A DNA stretch of 64,000 bases from Pseudoxanthomonas suwonensis. GTDB lineage: Bacteria > Pseudomonadota > Gammaproteobacteria > Xanthomonadales > Xanthomonadaceae. A program made the position numbers and the translations under genes. Below the pieces are notes generated by a model. The model ran no database searches, was not told the origin of the DNA, and saw only the letters and a list, made by a program, of their open reading frames with translations. Positions 45,021 through 55,210 of the stretch are shown here, piece by piece; position 1 is the first letter of the stretch, and every line of letters starts with the position of its first letter. The DNA lies in assembly GCA_003240695.1 (NCBI GenBank), contig QFNC01000020.1, positions 1 through 64,000 on the forward strand, written 5' to 3'.

Positions 45021-46801
45021 CAGCGCCTGTCGCCTGCCGGCCGCAGCTGCACATGCACCTCGGCCAGCTGCGCATCGGCGATCGGCGAGGGTGCACCGGT
45101 CATCAGGCACTGCGCGCCGGTGGTCTTCGGGAAGGCGATGACGTCGCGGATGGATTCGCAGCCGGCCATCAGCGCGGCGATGCGGTCGATGCCGAAGGCG
45201 ATGCCGCCGTGCGGAGGCGCGCCGTATTTCAAGGCGTCCAGCAGGAATCCGAATTTGGCTTCGGCCTCGTCGGCACCGATACCCAGCAGCTCGAACACCG
45301 CGCTCTGCATCTGCGGACGGTGGATGCGGATCGAGCCGCCGCCGATCTCGTTGCCGTTCAGCACCATGTCGTAGCCGCGCGACACCGCGGTGCCAGCGTT
45401 CGCGCGCAGGTCGTCGATGTTATCCACCGCCGGCGCCGTGAACGGATGATGCAGCGCCACGTAGCGGCCGGCATCCGCATCCCATTCGAACATCGGAAAA
45501 TCGGTGACCCACAGCGGCTTCCAGCCGTCCCGCACCAGATCCAGGTCCTTGCCCAGTTTCAGCCGCAGCGCACCCATGAAATCGGACGCGGTTTTCGCAT
45601 CGGCAGCGCCGAAGAAAATCGCGTCGCCGCCCTGTGCCCCGGTGGCGTTGACGATGGCGAGCAGCGTGGCATCGTCCAGGAACTTGGCAATCGGCGAATT
45701 GACGCCATCGCGGCCCTTCGCCACATCCTCGATCTTCATCCAGGCCAGGCCCTTGGCGCCGAAGGTCTTCGCGTGCTCGCCGGCCTCGTCGATCTGCTTG
45801 CGCGACAGCACCGCACCACCGGGCACGCGCAATGCGATCACCCGGCCATCGGCCGTGGAAGTGACATCGGTGAAGACCTTGAACTCGCAGTTCGCCACCA
45901 GATCGGCGATGTCGGTGAATTCCATCGCGATGCGCAGGTCGGGCTTGTCCGATCCGTAGCGGCGCATCGCCTCCGCCCAGGTCATGCGCGGGAACGGGTT
46001 CGGCAGTTCCACACCGATCACCTCGCGGAACACGTCGCGGATCATCGCTTCCACCGTGTCCTGCACGTCGCGTTCCTCGACCCAGGCGAATTCCATGTCC
46101 AGTTGGGTGAATTCCAGCTGCCGGTCGGCACGCAGGGCCTCGTCGCGGAAGCAGCGCGCGATCTGGTAGTAGCGGTCGAAGCCGGCCATCATCAGGATCT
46201 GCTTGAACAGCTGCGGACTCTGCGGCAACGCGTAGAACTCGCCGGCATGCATGCGCGCCGGCACCAGGAAATCGCGCGCGCCCTCGGGCGTGGCCTTGGT
46301 CAGGATGGGGGTTTCGATGTCCTGGAAGCCGCGCGCATCCAGCCAGTTGCGGATCGCCCGTACCAGATGCGTGCGGGTGCGCAGCTTGCGCTGCATCTCC
46401 GGGTGGCGCAGGTCGAGATAACGGTACTTCAGCCGCGTGTCCTCGCCCGGATTTTCGTGGTGATGGAACGGCAGCGGCGCGGCCTTGTTCAGCATCTCGA
46501 TGCGCTCGGCCACCACTTCCACCTGGCCGGTGCGGATGCGGTCGTTCACGGCATGGCGCTTGCGCACGGTGCCGGTGACGCGCAGCGCATCCTCGTAGCC
46601 GACGGCGGCAGCCTGCTGCAGCACCTCGACATTGCCGGCGGCGTCCGACGGTTCGGCCACCACCTGCACGATGCCCTCGTGGTCGCGCAGGTCGATGAAC
46701 ACCACCCCGCCCAGATCGCGGGCCACGTCGGCCCAACCGCAGAGGGTCACGGTCTGGCCGATCAACGTCTCGTCGATCAGGCCGCAGAAATGGCTACGCA
46801 T
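45020..46801 (-). CDS. aspS: Aspartyl-tRNA synthetase
   Basis: Predicted 593-aa class II synthetase. It has an N-terminal OB anticodon-binding domain (VTLCGWADVARDLGGVVFID), motif 2 (RCFRDEALRADRQLEFTQ), a bacterial GAD insertion and motif 3 (GIAFGIDRIAALMAG). The length matches bacterial AspRS. GGAG lies 5 nt before the ATG. It heads a unit with the GNAT gene. Confidence 0.97.
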   Translation of the reverse strand: MRSHFCGLIDETLIGQTVTLCGWADVARDLGGVVFIDLRDHEGIVQVVAEPSDAAGNVEVLQQAAAVGYEDALRVTGTVRKRHAVNDRIRTGQVEVVAERIEMLNKAAPLPFHHHENPGEDTRLKYRYLDLRHPEMQRKLRTRTHLVRAIRNWLDARGFQDIETPILTKATPEGARDFLVPARMHAGEFYALPQSPQLFKQILMMAGFDRYYQIARCFRDEALRADRQLEFTQLDMEFAWVEERDVQDTVEAMIRDVFREVIGVELPNPFPRMTWAEAMRRYGSDKPDLRIAMEFTDIADLVANCEFKVFTDVTSTADGRVIALRVPGGAVLSRKQIDEAGEHAKTFGAKGLAWMKIEDVAKGRDGVNSPIAKFLDDATLLAIVNATGAQGGDAIFFGAADAKTASDFMGALRLKLGKDLDLVRDGWKPLWVTDFPMFEWDADAGRYVALHHPFTAPAVDNIDDLRANAGTAVSRGYDMVLNGNEIGGGSIRIHRPQMQSAVFELLGIGADEAEAKFGFLLDALKYGAPPHGGIAFGIDRIAALMAGCESIRDVIAFPKTTGAQCLMTGAPSPIADAQLAEVHVQLRPAGDRR

Positions 46802-46862
46802 GCTGGCTCCAACGGCGCCCGGTGCGCCTTGCAGCCGGCTAGTTTAACCGGGCGCGGCAGAC

Positions 46863-47231
46863 TCAGTCGCTACCGGATGCGGGTTTGCTGGCAGTTGGAC
46901 TGGGTGCCGGCGCCGGCGCGGGTGCCGGTGCGGCCTTGGCGGATTCGCCCGATGACGCCGTGCTGCCGGCGGAGTCGCTCCCGCCCTCGCCCGCTGCCGG
47001 TTTGGCACCCTCGCCGCCTTCGCCGGCGAGGTTGCGCTTGCGATCGCCGTCCTTCTTGAAGTCGGTCTCGTACCAGCCGCTGCCGGACAGGCGAAAGTTC
47101 GGCGCGGTAACCTGCCGCTGCACCGCGGCCGAACCGCAGTGGGGGCAGGCATCCGGATCCGGATCGGACAGTTTCTGCAGACGGTCGAAGCGGTGGCCGC
47201 AGGCGGTGCAGGCGAAGGCGTAGATCGGCAT
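46863..47231 (-). CDS. FmdB-type zinc ribbon protein
   Basis: Predicted 122-aa protein. Residues 1-45 are an FmdB/CxxC_CxxC_SSSS zinc ribbon with MPIYAFACTACGHRF and CPHC. The remainder is a low-complexity, Gly/Ser/Ala/Pro-rich tail, disordered in appearance. The family was named from the formamidase regulator FmdB, but its general role is unclear. It is placed just upstream of aspS, a common neighbourhood. Confidence 0.9.
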   Translation of the reverse strand: MPIYAFACTACGHRFDRLQKLSDPDPDACPHCGSAAVQRQVTAPNFRLSGSGWYETDFKKDGDRKRNLAGEGGEGAKPAAGEGGSDSAGSTASSGESAKAAPAPAPAPAPSPTASKPASGSD

Positions 47232-47310
47232 GACGGGTATCGGAATCGTGACGGGAACGTGGATGGCGGCGATTGTCGGGGCGGTGTGTCGGCCTTTCAA
47301 GCGATCACGA

Positions 47311-47910
47311 TCACCAACCCCAGGGCGCGGGCGGCGATGCCACCGGCCGGGTCAGGTCGAATTCCACCCGGAACAACCGTCCATCCGGCCGCGCCAGCTC
47401 GTACACGAAACGGTCTGCATGCACCTCCATGGCCCATGTATTCCGCACAGAATCATTCAGGCCGCCCCCCTGGAACAGGGCAATCGATTCGGGATCCACC
47501 GGAAATGCCTGTCGCGACGCTGTGCCGGCCTCGCGAGTGTCGCCGCCGTACAACGTGATGGCGTCGTGGCTGCCGTCTTCATGCCGATGATCGTGCTTGA
47601 GCCGCAAACCGGTGCCGGTGCGGGTCAGGATCCAGGTGCGCGAGCGGTCATCGCCGACGTGGAACGGGATGGCGATGCGACGGGCCGGATCGTCGCAGCC
47701 ACGCACATGCATCACCAGCGGTTTGCCTTCGAAGGCATCGGGCATGGCCGGCTTCGGCCGGTTGGCGACGATGCGGCCCGCGTAGGCCTTGCCGCAGTGT
47801 GCGGCGATGCTGGCCAGGAAAGCATCGGCGGGATGGCACTGGCTGATGTGCGTCGGCGAGCGGCACGCCATCAGCAACAGCATCGCAGCCATGCAAAAAA
47901 CGGGTTTCAT
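47311..47910 (-). CDS. Conserved secreted lipoprotein of unknown function
   Basis: Predicted 199-aa protein. The N-terminus MKPVFCMAAMLLLMAC is a lipoprotein signal with Cys16. The body contains LKHDHRHEDGSHDAITLYGG and later FPVDPESIALF, features I have seen only in uncharacterised Xanthomonadales proteins. No enzymatic motif is visible. A weak -10 TACGGT (47917-47922) ends 6 nt before the ATG; it could also use AGGG as a ribosome site although the spacing is too short. Confidence 0.78.
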   Translation of the reverse strand: MKPVFCMAAMLLLMACRSPTHISQCHPADAFLASIAAHCGKAYAGRIVANRPKPAMPDAFEGKPLVMHVRGCDDPARRIAIPFHVGDDRSRTWILTRTGTGLRLKHDHRHEDGSHDAITLYGGDTREAGTASRQAFPVDPESIALFQGGGLNDSVRNTWAMEVHADRFVYELARPDGRLFRVEFDLTRPVASPPAPWGW

Positions 47911-47953
47911 CCCTGCACCGTAGCGGCGAACACCGCGAGGTGCAAATGCCGGG

Positions 47954-49719
47954 TCAACCGTACAGCGCCAGCAATTCGGCCTCGGCCGTGTCCAGTTCGC
48001 TGCGCAACTGCATCTGCGTGCGGGTGAGGTCGGCCACGCGGCCGGCATCGGCATACACGCCGGGGTCGGCCAGATCTTGCTCGCAAGTGCGCAACTGTTC
48101 CTCCAGCCGTGCCACCCGCGCTTCGGCCTGCTGCAGCTTGTGCGGATTGGCTTTCTGCGGCTTCTTCGCGACGGCTGGTGCCGGTGCAGGAGCAGATGCT
48201 GGTGGTGATGGCGATGCCGCTTTCTGCTCGCCGGACGGGCGCGTGCGCAGCCAGGCGGCGTAGTCGTCCAGATCGCCTTCGAACGGCTCCACCACCCCGT
48301 CGTGCACGCGCCAATAGCTGTCGCTGACCAGCCCGATCAGATGCCGGTCGTGCGACACCATCACGATGGCGCCGTCGAAATCGCTGAGCGCCTCGGCCAG
48401 TGCTTCGCGCATTTCCAGATCGAGGTGGTTGGTGGGCTCGTCCAGCAGCAGCAGGTTCGGTTGCCGCCAGGCCAGCAGCGCCAGCGCCAGCCGGGCCTTC
48501 TCGCCACCGGAAAAGTGATCGATGGGCTCGAAGGCGCGATCACCGGCGAACTGCCAGCGCCCGAGGAAATCGCGGAACACCTGCGTCGCAGTGTCCGGCG
48601 ACAACGTGCGCAGATGATCGATGGGCGAGCTGCCGTACTGCAGCGACTCCACCGTGTGCTGGGCGAAGTACCCCACCACCAGGTCGGGATGCGCCACCCG
48701 CTCACCCGCCAGCAGCGGCAATTCCCCCATCAGGGTCTTGACCAGGGTGGATTTGCCGGCGCCATTCACCCCCAGCAGGCCGATGCGGTCGCCGGCCTCC
48801 AGCCCGAACCCGACGCCACGCAGGATGCGGGCATCCGCTCCGTAACCGCAGTCGGCAGCGCGCAGCGACAGCAGCGAATTGGGCAGCCGTGCCGGGGTGG
48901 GCAGGGTGATCGACACCCCGCGCTCCACCCGCACCGCTTCGGTACCGGCCAGCTTGGCCAGGCGCTTCATGCGGCTCTGTGCCTGCCGCGCCTTGCTGGC
49001 CTTGGCCTTGAAACGGTCGATGAAGCTCTGCAGGTGCGCGCGTTCGGCCTGTTCCTTCTCGTGCGCGATCTGCTGCTGGCGCAGGTGTTCGGCACGCTGC
49101 CGCTCGAAGGCGAAATGACCAGCAAGGTGCCGTCGTAGCGCTTCAACCAGTCTTCCAGCCACACCACCGCATCCAGGTCGAGGTGGTTGGTGGGTTCATC
49201 CAGCAACAGCAGGTCGCTGGGCGTCATCAGCGCCCGCGCCACGTTCAGGCGCACACGCCAGCCGCCGGAAAAATCGGCCACCGGCTTGGCATGCACCTCG
49301 ACCGGGAAGCCCAGACCATGCATCAACGTGGCGGCACGCGCCTCGGCATCGTAGCCATTCAACTCCGCCAGGCGATGATGCGCCTCGGCCACCGCTTCCC
49401 AGTCCTCGCGCGCGCTGGCGTCGCGTTCGGCCATCACCGCAGCATGCAGTCGGGCATCGCCGGACAACACGAACTCCAGCGCCGGGTCGGGCAGGTGCGG
49501 GGTTTCCTGGGCCACGCTGGCCACGCGTGCCTTGCCGGGCAGGTCCAGATCGCCCTTGTCCGGCTCCAGATCGCCCAGCAGGGCGGCGAACAGCGACGAC
49601 TTGCCGGCGCCGTTGCGGCCTACCACACCTACGCGGTAACCGGTGTGCAGGGCCAGGTCGACATCGGACAGCAGCAGGCGTTCGCCGCGCCGCAGGGCGA
49701 AATTGCGGAAGGAAATCAT
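47954..49719 (-). pseudogene. yheS: ABC-F ATPase YheS-like, broken by a frameshifting internal deletion
   Basis: Two frames together match an ABC-F protein of the YheS type. The first (49719 down to ~49111) covers NBD1: GRNGAGKSS, FSGGWRVRLN and LLLDEPTNHLDL, up to LLVIS. The second resumes at AFERQRAEHLRQQQ and runs through the linker and NBD2 (GVNGAGKST, FSGGEKARLALALL, VSHDRHL) to the C-terminal coiled coil. Compared with E. coli YheS about 29 residues are missing, including the HDRDFLD switch-His loop of NBD1, and the frame changes at the join. ABC-F proteins act on ribosomes. TACACT (49726-49731) ends 6 nt before the ATG. Confidence 0.88.
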
Positions 49720-49725
49720 GGCGAT

Positions 49726-49731
49726 AGTGTA
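49726..49731 (-). promoter_or_regulatory. -10 element of a probable leaderless promoter (yheS remnant)
   Basis: TACACT on the minus strand ends 6 nt before the ATG at 49719, the same hexamer and spacing as at queE. The promoter thus appears intact although the gene is broken. Confidence 0.55.
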
Positions 49732-49810
49732 CGGGCAGCGCGCCACCGGCGGACATCGTCACGGATAGGAGCTATGGCATGCTGGTCGCCCCACCCTGCT
49801 TCATTCGAAC

Positions 49811-51517
49811 ATGCCGCATCACACCGAACTGATCACCATGCTGGTTGCGGGATTCGTGCTGGCCTTCGTGCTGGGCGCGGTGGCGGCTCGCCTGAAGCTG
49901 TCGCCGCTGGTGGGCTATCTGCTGGCCGGCATCATCGCCGGTCCGTACACGCCGGGATTCGTCGGCGATCAGGAACTGGCCCCGCAGCTGGCCGAACTGG
50001 GCGTGATCCTGCTGATGTTCGGCGTGGGCCTGCACTTTTCCTGGCGCGACCTGATGTCGGTCCGCGCCATCGCCCTGCCTGGCGCCATGGCGCAGATTGC
50101 CGCCGCCACGCTGCTGGGCTGGCTGCTGTCGCGCTGGATGGGCTGGTCGCACGTGGCCGGTCTGGTGTTCGGCCTGTCGCTGTCCTGTGCCAGCACCGTG
50201 GTGCTGCTGCGGGCGCTGGAGGAGCGGCAGTTGCTGGAAACCGAGCGGGGCACCATCGCGGTGGGTTGGCTGATCGTGGAGGACCTGGCCTGCGTGCTGG
50301 CCCTGGTGCTGATGCCGGTGCTGGCCGACGTGGTCGGCGGCACGCACGGCCGCTACGGCAACGTGGGCACGGCGCTGGTCGGCACCCTGCTGAAGGTGGG
50401 CGGATTCGTGGCACTGATGATGCTGGTCGGACGCAAGGCGATCCCGTGGCTGCTGGCGCGCGTGGCGGCGCTGGGATCGCACGAGTTGTTCACCTTGGGC
50501 GTGCTGGCGATCGCGCTGGGTGTGGCGTTCGGCTCGGCAGAACTGTTCGGCGTGTCCTTCGCGCTGGGAGCGTTCTTCGCCGGCATGCTGCTCAACGAGT
50601 CGGAATTCAGCCATCAGGCCGCCGAGGAAACCATGCCGCTGCGTGACGCCTTCGCGGTGCTGTTCTTCGTGTCGGTGGGCATGCTGTTCAACCCGGCCGT
50701 GCTGGTGGATCGCCCGCTGGAGGTGCTGGCCACGTTCCTGATCATCCTGCTGGGCAAGTCGACGGCCGCGTATGCCATCGTGCGGCTGTTCGGCAAGCCG
50801 AAAGGCACCGCTCTCACCATTTCCGCCAGCCTGGCGCAGATCGGCGAGTTCTCCTTCATCCTGATCGGCCTGGCACTGTCGCTGCGCATCGTGCCGGCCG
50901 AAGCTCAGGATCTGATCCTGGCCGGCGCACTGCTGTCGATCATGACCAACCCGCTGGTGTTCGGCTGGCTCGACCACTGGCTCAAGCGCATGCCGGCACG
51001 GGACAACATCGTCGTGTCCACCGGGTCGGTGATTCCCGGGGATCTGCGCGACCACGCCCTGATCGTCGGCTTCGGGCGCGTCGGCAACGAACTGGCAACG
51101 CTGCTGCACGAACGCGGCGTGCCGCTCGTGGTCATCGACGTCGAGGCCGACCGGGTCGCCCGTGCGCGCGAAGCCGGGCTGCTGGCGGTGCGCGGCAATG
51201 CCACCGATGAAAACGTGCTGCGGCACGTGCATGCGCCAGCCGCCAGACTGGCCGTGATCGCGATCCCGCAGACCCTGCAATCCGGCGAGGTCATCGCCCA
51301 TCTGAAGACGATGGTGCCCGACATCACCGTGCTGGCGCGCGCACACAGCCGCGAGGCAGTGAAGCACCTGATGCAGCGCGGCGCCGATGCCGCCGTGCTG
51401 GCCGAGCGCGAGCTGGCCTTCTCGCTGGCCGACATGGTGATGGCGATCCCGCCGTTCCGTCCGGTGCGGACGCCGGAACCCACAATCGCGGCACCGTTGC
51501 AGCCACCGATGGCCTGA
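49811..51517 (+). CDS. YbaL/KefB-type cation:proton antiporter
   Basis: Predicted 568-aa membrane protein of the CPA2 family. About 12 helices form the Na+/H+-exchanger fold (LAGIIAGPYTPGF, FGVGLHFS, LSCASTVVLLRALE, FALGAFFAGMLLNESE). The C-terminal cytosolic RCK/TrkA_N domain begins DHALIVGFGRVGNELATLL, a nucleotide-binding Rossmann motif. Order and length fit E. coli YbaL. It probably exports K+ or Na+ under metabolic control. It is divergent from the yheS remnant. Confidence 0.93.
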   Translation: MPHHTELITMLVAGFVLAFVLGAVAARLKLSPLVGYLLAGIIAGPYTPGFVGDQELAPQLAELGVILLMFGVGLHFSWRDLMSVRAIALPGAMAQIAAATLLGWLLSRWMGWSHVAGLVFGLSLSCASTVVLLRALEERQLLETERGTIAVGWLIVEDLACVLALVLMPVLADVVGGTHGRYGNVGTALVGTLLKVGGFVALMMLVGRKAIPWLLARVAALGSHELFTLGVLAIALGVAFGSAELFGVSFALGAFFAGMLLNESEFSHQAAEETMPLRDAFAVLFFVSVGMLFNPAVLVDRPLEVLATFLIILLGKSTAAYAIVRLFGKPKGTALTISASLAQIGEFSFILIGLALSLRIVPAEAQDLILAGALLSIMTNPLVFGWLDHWLKRMPARDNIVVSTGSVIPGDLRDHALIVGFGRVGNELATLLHERGVPLVVIDVEADRVARAREAGLLAVRGNATDENVLRHVHAPAARLAVIAIPQTLQSGEVIAHLKTMVPDITVLARAHSREAVKHLMQRGADAAVLAERELAFSLADMVMAIPPFRPVRTPEPTIAAPLQPPMA

Positions 51518-51592
51518 CCACCTCCGGCGCGTTGCGCGCTGCAGCAAAAGCTGCTACACCGGATCGGAATTCTCCCTCCCAAGGACAGTCGC

Positions 51593-53977
51593 ATGCACGC
51601 CACGTCACGCCCTCTCGCCCTGCTGGCTCTGCTGGCCCTGCCCGCCGCCTGGGCGCAACAGCCAGCCGATCCGTCCGAAGCGCGGAATCTGGACGCGGTG
51701 GTCGTGACCGGCACCCGCGTGAGCGACCGCACCGTAGCCGAATCGCAGTCGCCGATCGACGTCATCACGCCCGAAACCCTGCGGGCGACCGGCACCACCG
51801 AACTGGCCACGGCACTGGCCCGCGCGCTGCCCTCGCTGAATTTCCCGCGTCCGGCCGTGGCCGACGGCACCAGCGGCATCCGCCCGGCGCAGCTGCGTGG
51901 CCTTGCCCCGGACCAGGTGCTGGTGCTGGTGAACGGCAAGCGCCGCCACACGGCTGCGCTGGTCAATGTCAATGGCACGATCGGCCGAGGATCCTCGGCT
52001 GTGGACTTCAACGCGATCCCGATCGCCGCCATCGAACGGGTCGAAGTGCTGCGCGATGGTGCCTCGGCCCAGTACGGTTCCGATGCGATCGCCGGCGTGG
52101 TCAACATTGTGCTGAAGGGTGCCGGAGAGGGCGGCAGCCTGGTCGCCAGCATCGGCCAGTATTCCGAAGGCGACGGCAAGCAATGGCAGCTGTCCGGCGA
52201 CGGCGCCCTGGCCTTCGCCGACGGGCGCGGTTTCGTGCGCTTGGCCGGACAGGTCGACAGCCAGGACCGCACCAACCGTGCCGGTGCCTACCAGGGCACC
52301 GCCCCGCATGCCGGCAACAATCCCGGCGTGGGCGAGACCGCGTTCGTGTTCGGCGATCCGGAAGTCGATGCCGCTGCCGTGTCGGCGAATGCCGGCCTGC
52401 AGCTGGGCGAGAACGCCAGCCTGTACGCGACGCTGATGGCCAGCAACCGCGACATCACCTCGTACGCGTTCTACCGGTCCAGGAACCACAGCGGCCAGGG
52501 CGCGCTGCTGGCACAGGTCTATCCAGACGGATTCGTGCCGCAGATCCATCAGCTGTCGCAGGACCGCTCCGCCGTGCTCGGTGCCAAGGGCGGCACGGCC
52601 GGCGGCTGGAACTGGGACGTGAGCTACAACCACGGCATCAACCACATCACCTTCCACACCCGCAACACCATCAACTACACGCTGGGCGTGAGCAGTCCCG
52701 ACAGCTTTCGCGGCGGCACGCTGGAATACACCCAGAACCTGCTGAACGCCGACGTGTCCAAAGGCGTGGAGATCGGACTGGCCTACCCGGCCACGCTGTC
52801 GTTCGGCGCGGAATACCGCGACGAGAAGTGGAACCAGTCGCCGGGCAGTCCCGATTCGTACGTCGGCTCCGGCGCCCAGGGGTTCGCCGGTTTCTCGCCG
52901 CGCAACGCCGGCCAGTACGACCGCCACAGCCATGCCCTGCATGCAGGGCTGGAAGCGGACCTGACCGACGCGCTCTCGGCCGGCATTGCCGCCCGCCACG
53001 AGAATTATTCGGACTTCGGCAGCCAGGCCTCCGGCAAGCTGTCGGCACGCTATGCCTTCAACGATGCCGTCGCCCTGCGCGGCACCGTGTCCAGCGGTTT
53101 CCGTGCACCGGCGCTGGCGCAGCAGCACTACCAGGCAGTGACCACCAACATCGTCAACAGCGTGGCGTTCGAAGCGGGCACCTTCCCCGCTGCCGGCGCG
53201 GTCGCCCAGGCCCTGGGCGCCGATCCGCTGCAGGCGGAAACCTCGCTGTCGTACAGCCTGGGCCTGGTGCTGCGGCCGGCCGAGCGCCTGTCCCTCACCA
53301 TCGACGCCTACCAGATCGGCATCGACGACCGCATCGTGCTGTCATCCAACCTGCCACTGGCCAACAATGCGGCGGCGCAGGCCCTGCTGGCCAGCCTGGG
53401 CATTACCGGGGTGACCAGCGCGCGCTACTTCAACAACGCCATCGACACCCGTACCCGCGGCATCGATGTGATCGGCAGTTGGGCGGTTCCGCTGCAGGCC
53501 GGTTCGCTGGATCTGACCGCCGGCTACAACCACAACACCACCGACGTGACCCGCATCGCACCCAATCCGCCCGAACTGGCGGCGCTGGGCGCCAATCTCG
53601 AACGCATGGGCCGCGACGAGCGCGGACGCATCGAGGAAGGCTATCCGCGCAACAAGTTCGCACTGACGGCCCGGTGGCAGCGCAACCGGTGGGGCGTGGA
53701 TGCCGGCATCACCCGCTACGGCAGCTTCACCACGCGCCACGCCACGCTGGCGGCCAACGACCAGACCTTCGGCGGCGAATGGGTGCTGGACCTGTCCGCC
53801 AGTGTCCGTCCCGGCACGGGCTGGACGCTGACCGCAGGTGCCGACAACGTGACCAACAGCTATCCGGACAAGACGATCTTCGCCAACTCCACTTTCGGCC
53901 AGTTGCCGTACAGCCTGCAGTCGCCGTTCGGGTTCAACGGACGCTACCTGTACGCCTCCGCGCGTTTCGACTGGTGA
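51593..53977 (+). CDS. TonB-dependent outer-membrane receptor
   Basis: Predicted 794-aa outer-membrane protein. The signal peptide ends near AAWA. LDAVVVTGTRVSDR is TonB-box-like, the plug domain follows (PDQVLVLVNGKRRHTAALV, IERVEVLRDGASAQYGSDAI) and the barrel ends in Trp after ARFD, as expected for BamA-dependent barrels. The ligand is not clear; no siderophore gene is nearby. AAGGA precedes the ATG. Its TGA overlaps the ATG of the sirtuin gene. Confidence 0.94.
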   Translation: MHATSRPLALLALLALPAAWAQQPADPSEARNLDAVVVTGTRVSDRTVAESQSPIDVITPETLRATGTTELATALARALPSLNFPRPAVADGTSGIRPAQLRGLAPDQVLVLVNGKRRHTAALVNVNGTIGRGSSAVDFNAIPIAAIERVEVLRDGASAQYGSDAIAGVVNIVLKGAGEGGSLVASIGQYSEGDGKQWQLSGDGALAFADGRGFVRLAGQVDSQDRTNRAGAYQGTAPHAGNNPGVGETAFVFGDPEVDAAAVSANAGLQLGENASLYATLMASNRDITSYAFYRSRNHSGQGALLAQVYPDGFVPQIHQLSQDRSAVLGAKGGTAGGWNWDVSYNHGINHITFHTRNTINYTLGVSSPDSFRGGTLEYTQNLLNADVSKGVEIGLAYPATLSFGAEYRDEKWNQSPGSPDSYVGSGAQGFAGFSPRNAGQYDRHSHALHAGLEADLTDALSAGIAARHENYSDFGSQASGKLSARYAFNDAVALRGTVSSGFRAPALAQQHYQAVTTNIVNSVAFEAGTFPAAGAVAQALGADPLQAETSLSYSLGLVLRPAERLSLTIDAYQIGIDDRIVLSSNLPLANNAAAQALLASLGITGVTSARYFNNAIDTRTRGIDVIGSWAVPLQAGSLDLTAGYNHNTTDVTRIAPNPPELAALGANLERMGRDERGRIEEGYPRNKFALTARWQRNRWGVDAGITRYGSFTTRHATLAANDQTFGGEWVLDLSASVRPGTGWTLTAGADNVTNSYPDKTIFANSTFGQLPYSLQSPFGFNGRYLYASARFDW

Positions 53978-54708
53978 TGCCGACAGCACCGCGCGTGGTG
54001 TTTTTCACCGGCGCCGGCATGTCGGCGGAAAGCGGCATCCCCACTTTCCGGGATGCGCTGACCGGCCTGTGGTCGCGCTTCGACCCGGCCGACCTGGCCT
54101 GCGAGGCCGGGTTCCGGCGCTATCCGGCCCTGGTGTGGGGCTGGTACCGCTGGCGGGCGGCCAGGGCATCGACTGCGATGCCGCATGCCGGACATGCCGC
54201 GATCACCGCTCTGCAGGATGTCGGCCACACGGTCACGGTGGTCACCCAGAACGTGGACGATCTGCACGAACGCGCCGGGCATGCCCCGGTGCTCCATCTG
54301 CACGGCAGTCTGTTCGCCTCGCGTTGCATCGATTGCGGCCGTCCTGCCGATCCCGAGACGATGCGCGAGCCGCTGCCCGAAGGCGCGGACGCCGGCGTCC
54401 GGCTGGAACCGCCGCCGTGTCCGGACTGCCGCGGCCTGCTGCGGCCGGGGGTGGTGTGGTTCGGCGAAACCTTGCCCGATTCATCCTGACAGGCCGCACT
54501 GCAGGCCATCGATGCCTGCGATCTGCTGGTGGTCGTAGGGACGTCGGGACTTGTGCACCCAGCCGCCTTGCTGCCTGAGCGCGCGGCACGCCTGGGCAGG
54601 CGTGTCATCGTGATCGATCCGGACCCCACCGGCATCGACGCGATCGCCAGGCAGGTGTTGCGCCTGCCGGCCAGCGCCGGCCTGCAACAACTGCAGCGCC
54701 TGCTTTGA
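53977..54708 (+). pseudogene. Sir2-family NAD-dependent deacylase, interrupted by in-frame TGA
   Basis: The frame encodes a full 243-codon sirtuin. Visible are FFTGAGMSAESGIPTFRD, TQNVDDLHERAG, the catalytic His in HLHGSL, zinc cysteines 117/120/148/151, RPGVVWFGE and, after the stop, VVVGTSGLVHPAALLP and VIVIDPDPT. Tyr57 and Arg60 (WYRWR) match the YxxR pattern of class III desuccinylases. Codon 171 is TGA (54487-54489), at a place where Trp would fit (LPDSS-W-QAAL). The frame is kept, so one base change explains the break. The base after TGA is C. The start overlaps the TonB receptor stop. Confidence 0.88.
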
Positions 54709-54778
54709 CATCATCTGAACATCTGCGCTACAACACTGTCCGCATCCCCCATCGCCATGTCGGGCATCGGACCGCTGC

Positions 54779-55177
54779 ATGACTCATCCAGGATTCTTCC
54801 TGCGGGCGCTGGCCTTGACCTGCCTGCTTCCATTGACCGGGTGTCCCGTGAACTCCTCGAACGACGCGCAAGCCGCCTTCTCCTCCAGACTGAAGCAGTT
54901 GCTGGCCAATCGCGATTCGGCCGTGATCAAGGCATCAGAGCTGACCGATTTCGCCTGGGACCAGCTGTGCTTCGAGCGCGACGACGACCTGCTGGCCAGA
55001 TTCACCCGCGGGCAGGACGAACAGGTGATCCGCCTGGACTACACACAGGTGTTCGTGGACGAACCCTACGTCGCCCATTCGCTGGCCGACCAGTGCATCG
55101 GCTACGGCGACAGCATCCTGCTGAAGAAGAAGTATCCGGGTTACAACGACACCATCGAACTGCAGCAGCCGCACTGA
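54779..55177 (+). CDS. Lipoprotein, candidate immunity protein for the downstream effector
   Basis: Predicted 132-aa protein with a lipoprotein signal (LLPLTGC, Cys22), so the mature form would sit in the periplasm on a membrane. The ~110-residue remainder has charged helices (FSSRLKQLLANRDSAVIK) and resembles no family I know. It ends 33 bp before a gene with the layout of a type IV secretion toxin. In Xanthomonas such toxins (X-Tfes) are paired with periplasmic lipoprotein inhibitors (X-Tfis), so an immunity role is inferred from position and export signal. Confidence 0.6.
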   Translation: MTHPGFFLRALALTCLLPLTGCPVNSSNDAQAAFSSRLKQLLANRDSAVIKASELTDFAWDQLCFERDDDLLARFTRGQDEQVIRLDYTQVFVDEPYVAHSLADQCIGYGDSILLKKKYPGYNDTIELQQPH

Positions 55178-55210
55178 CGGCCGCATCACCACACGCGACG
55201 GGAGACCCCC

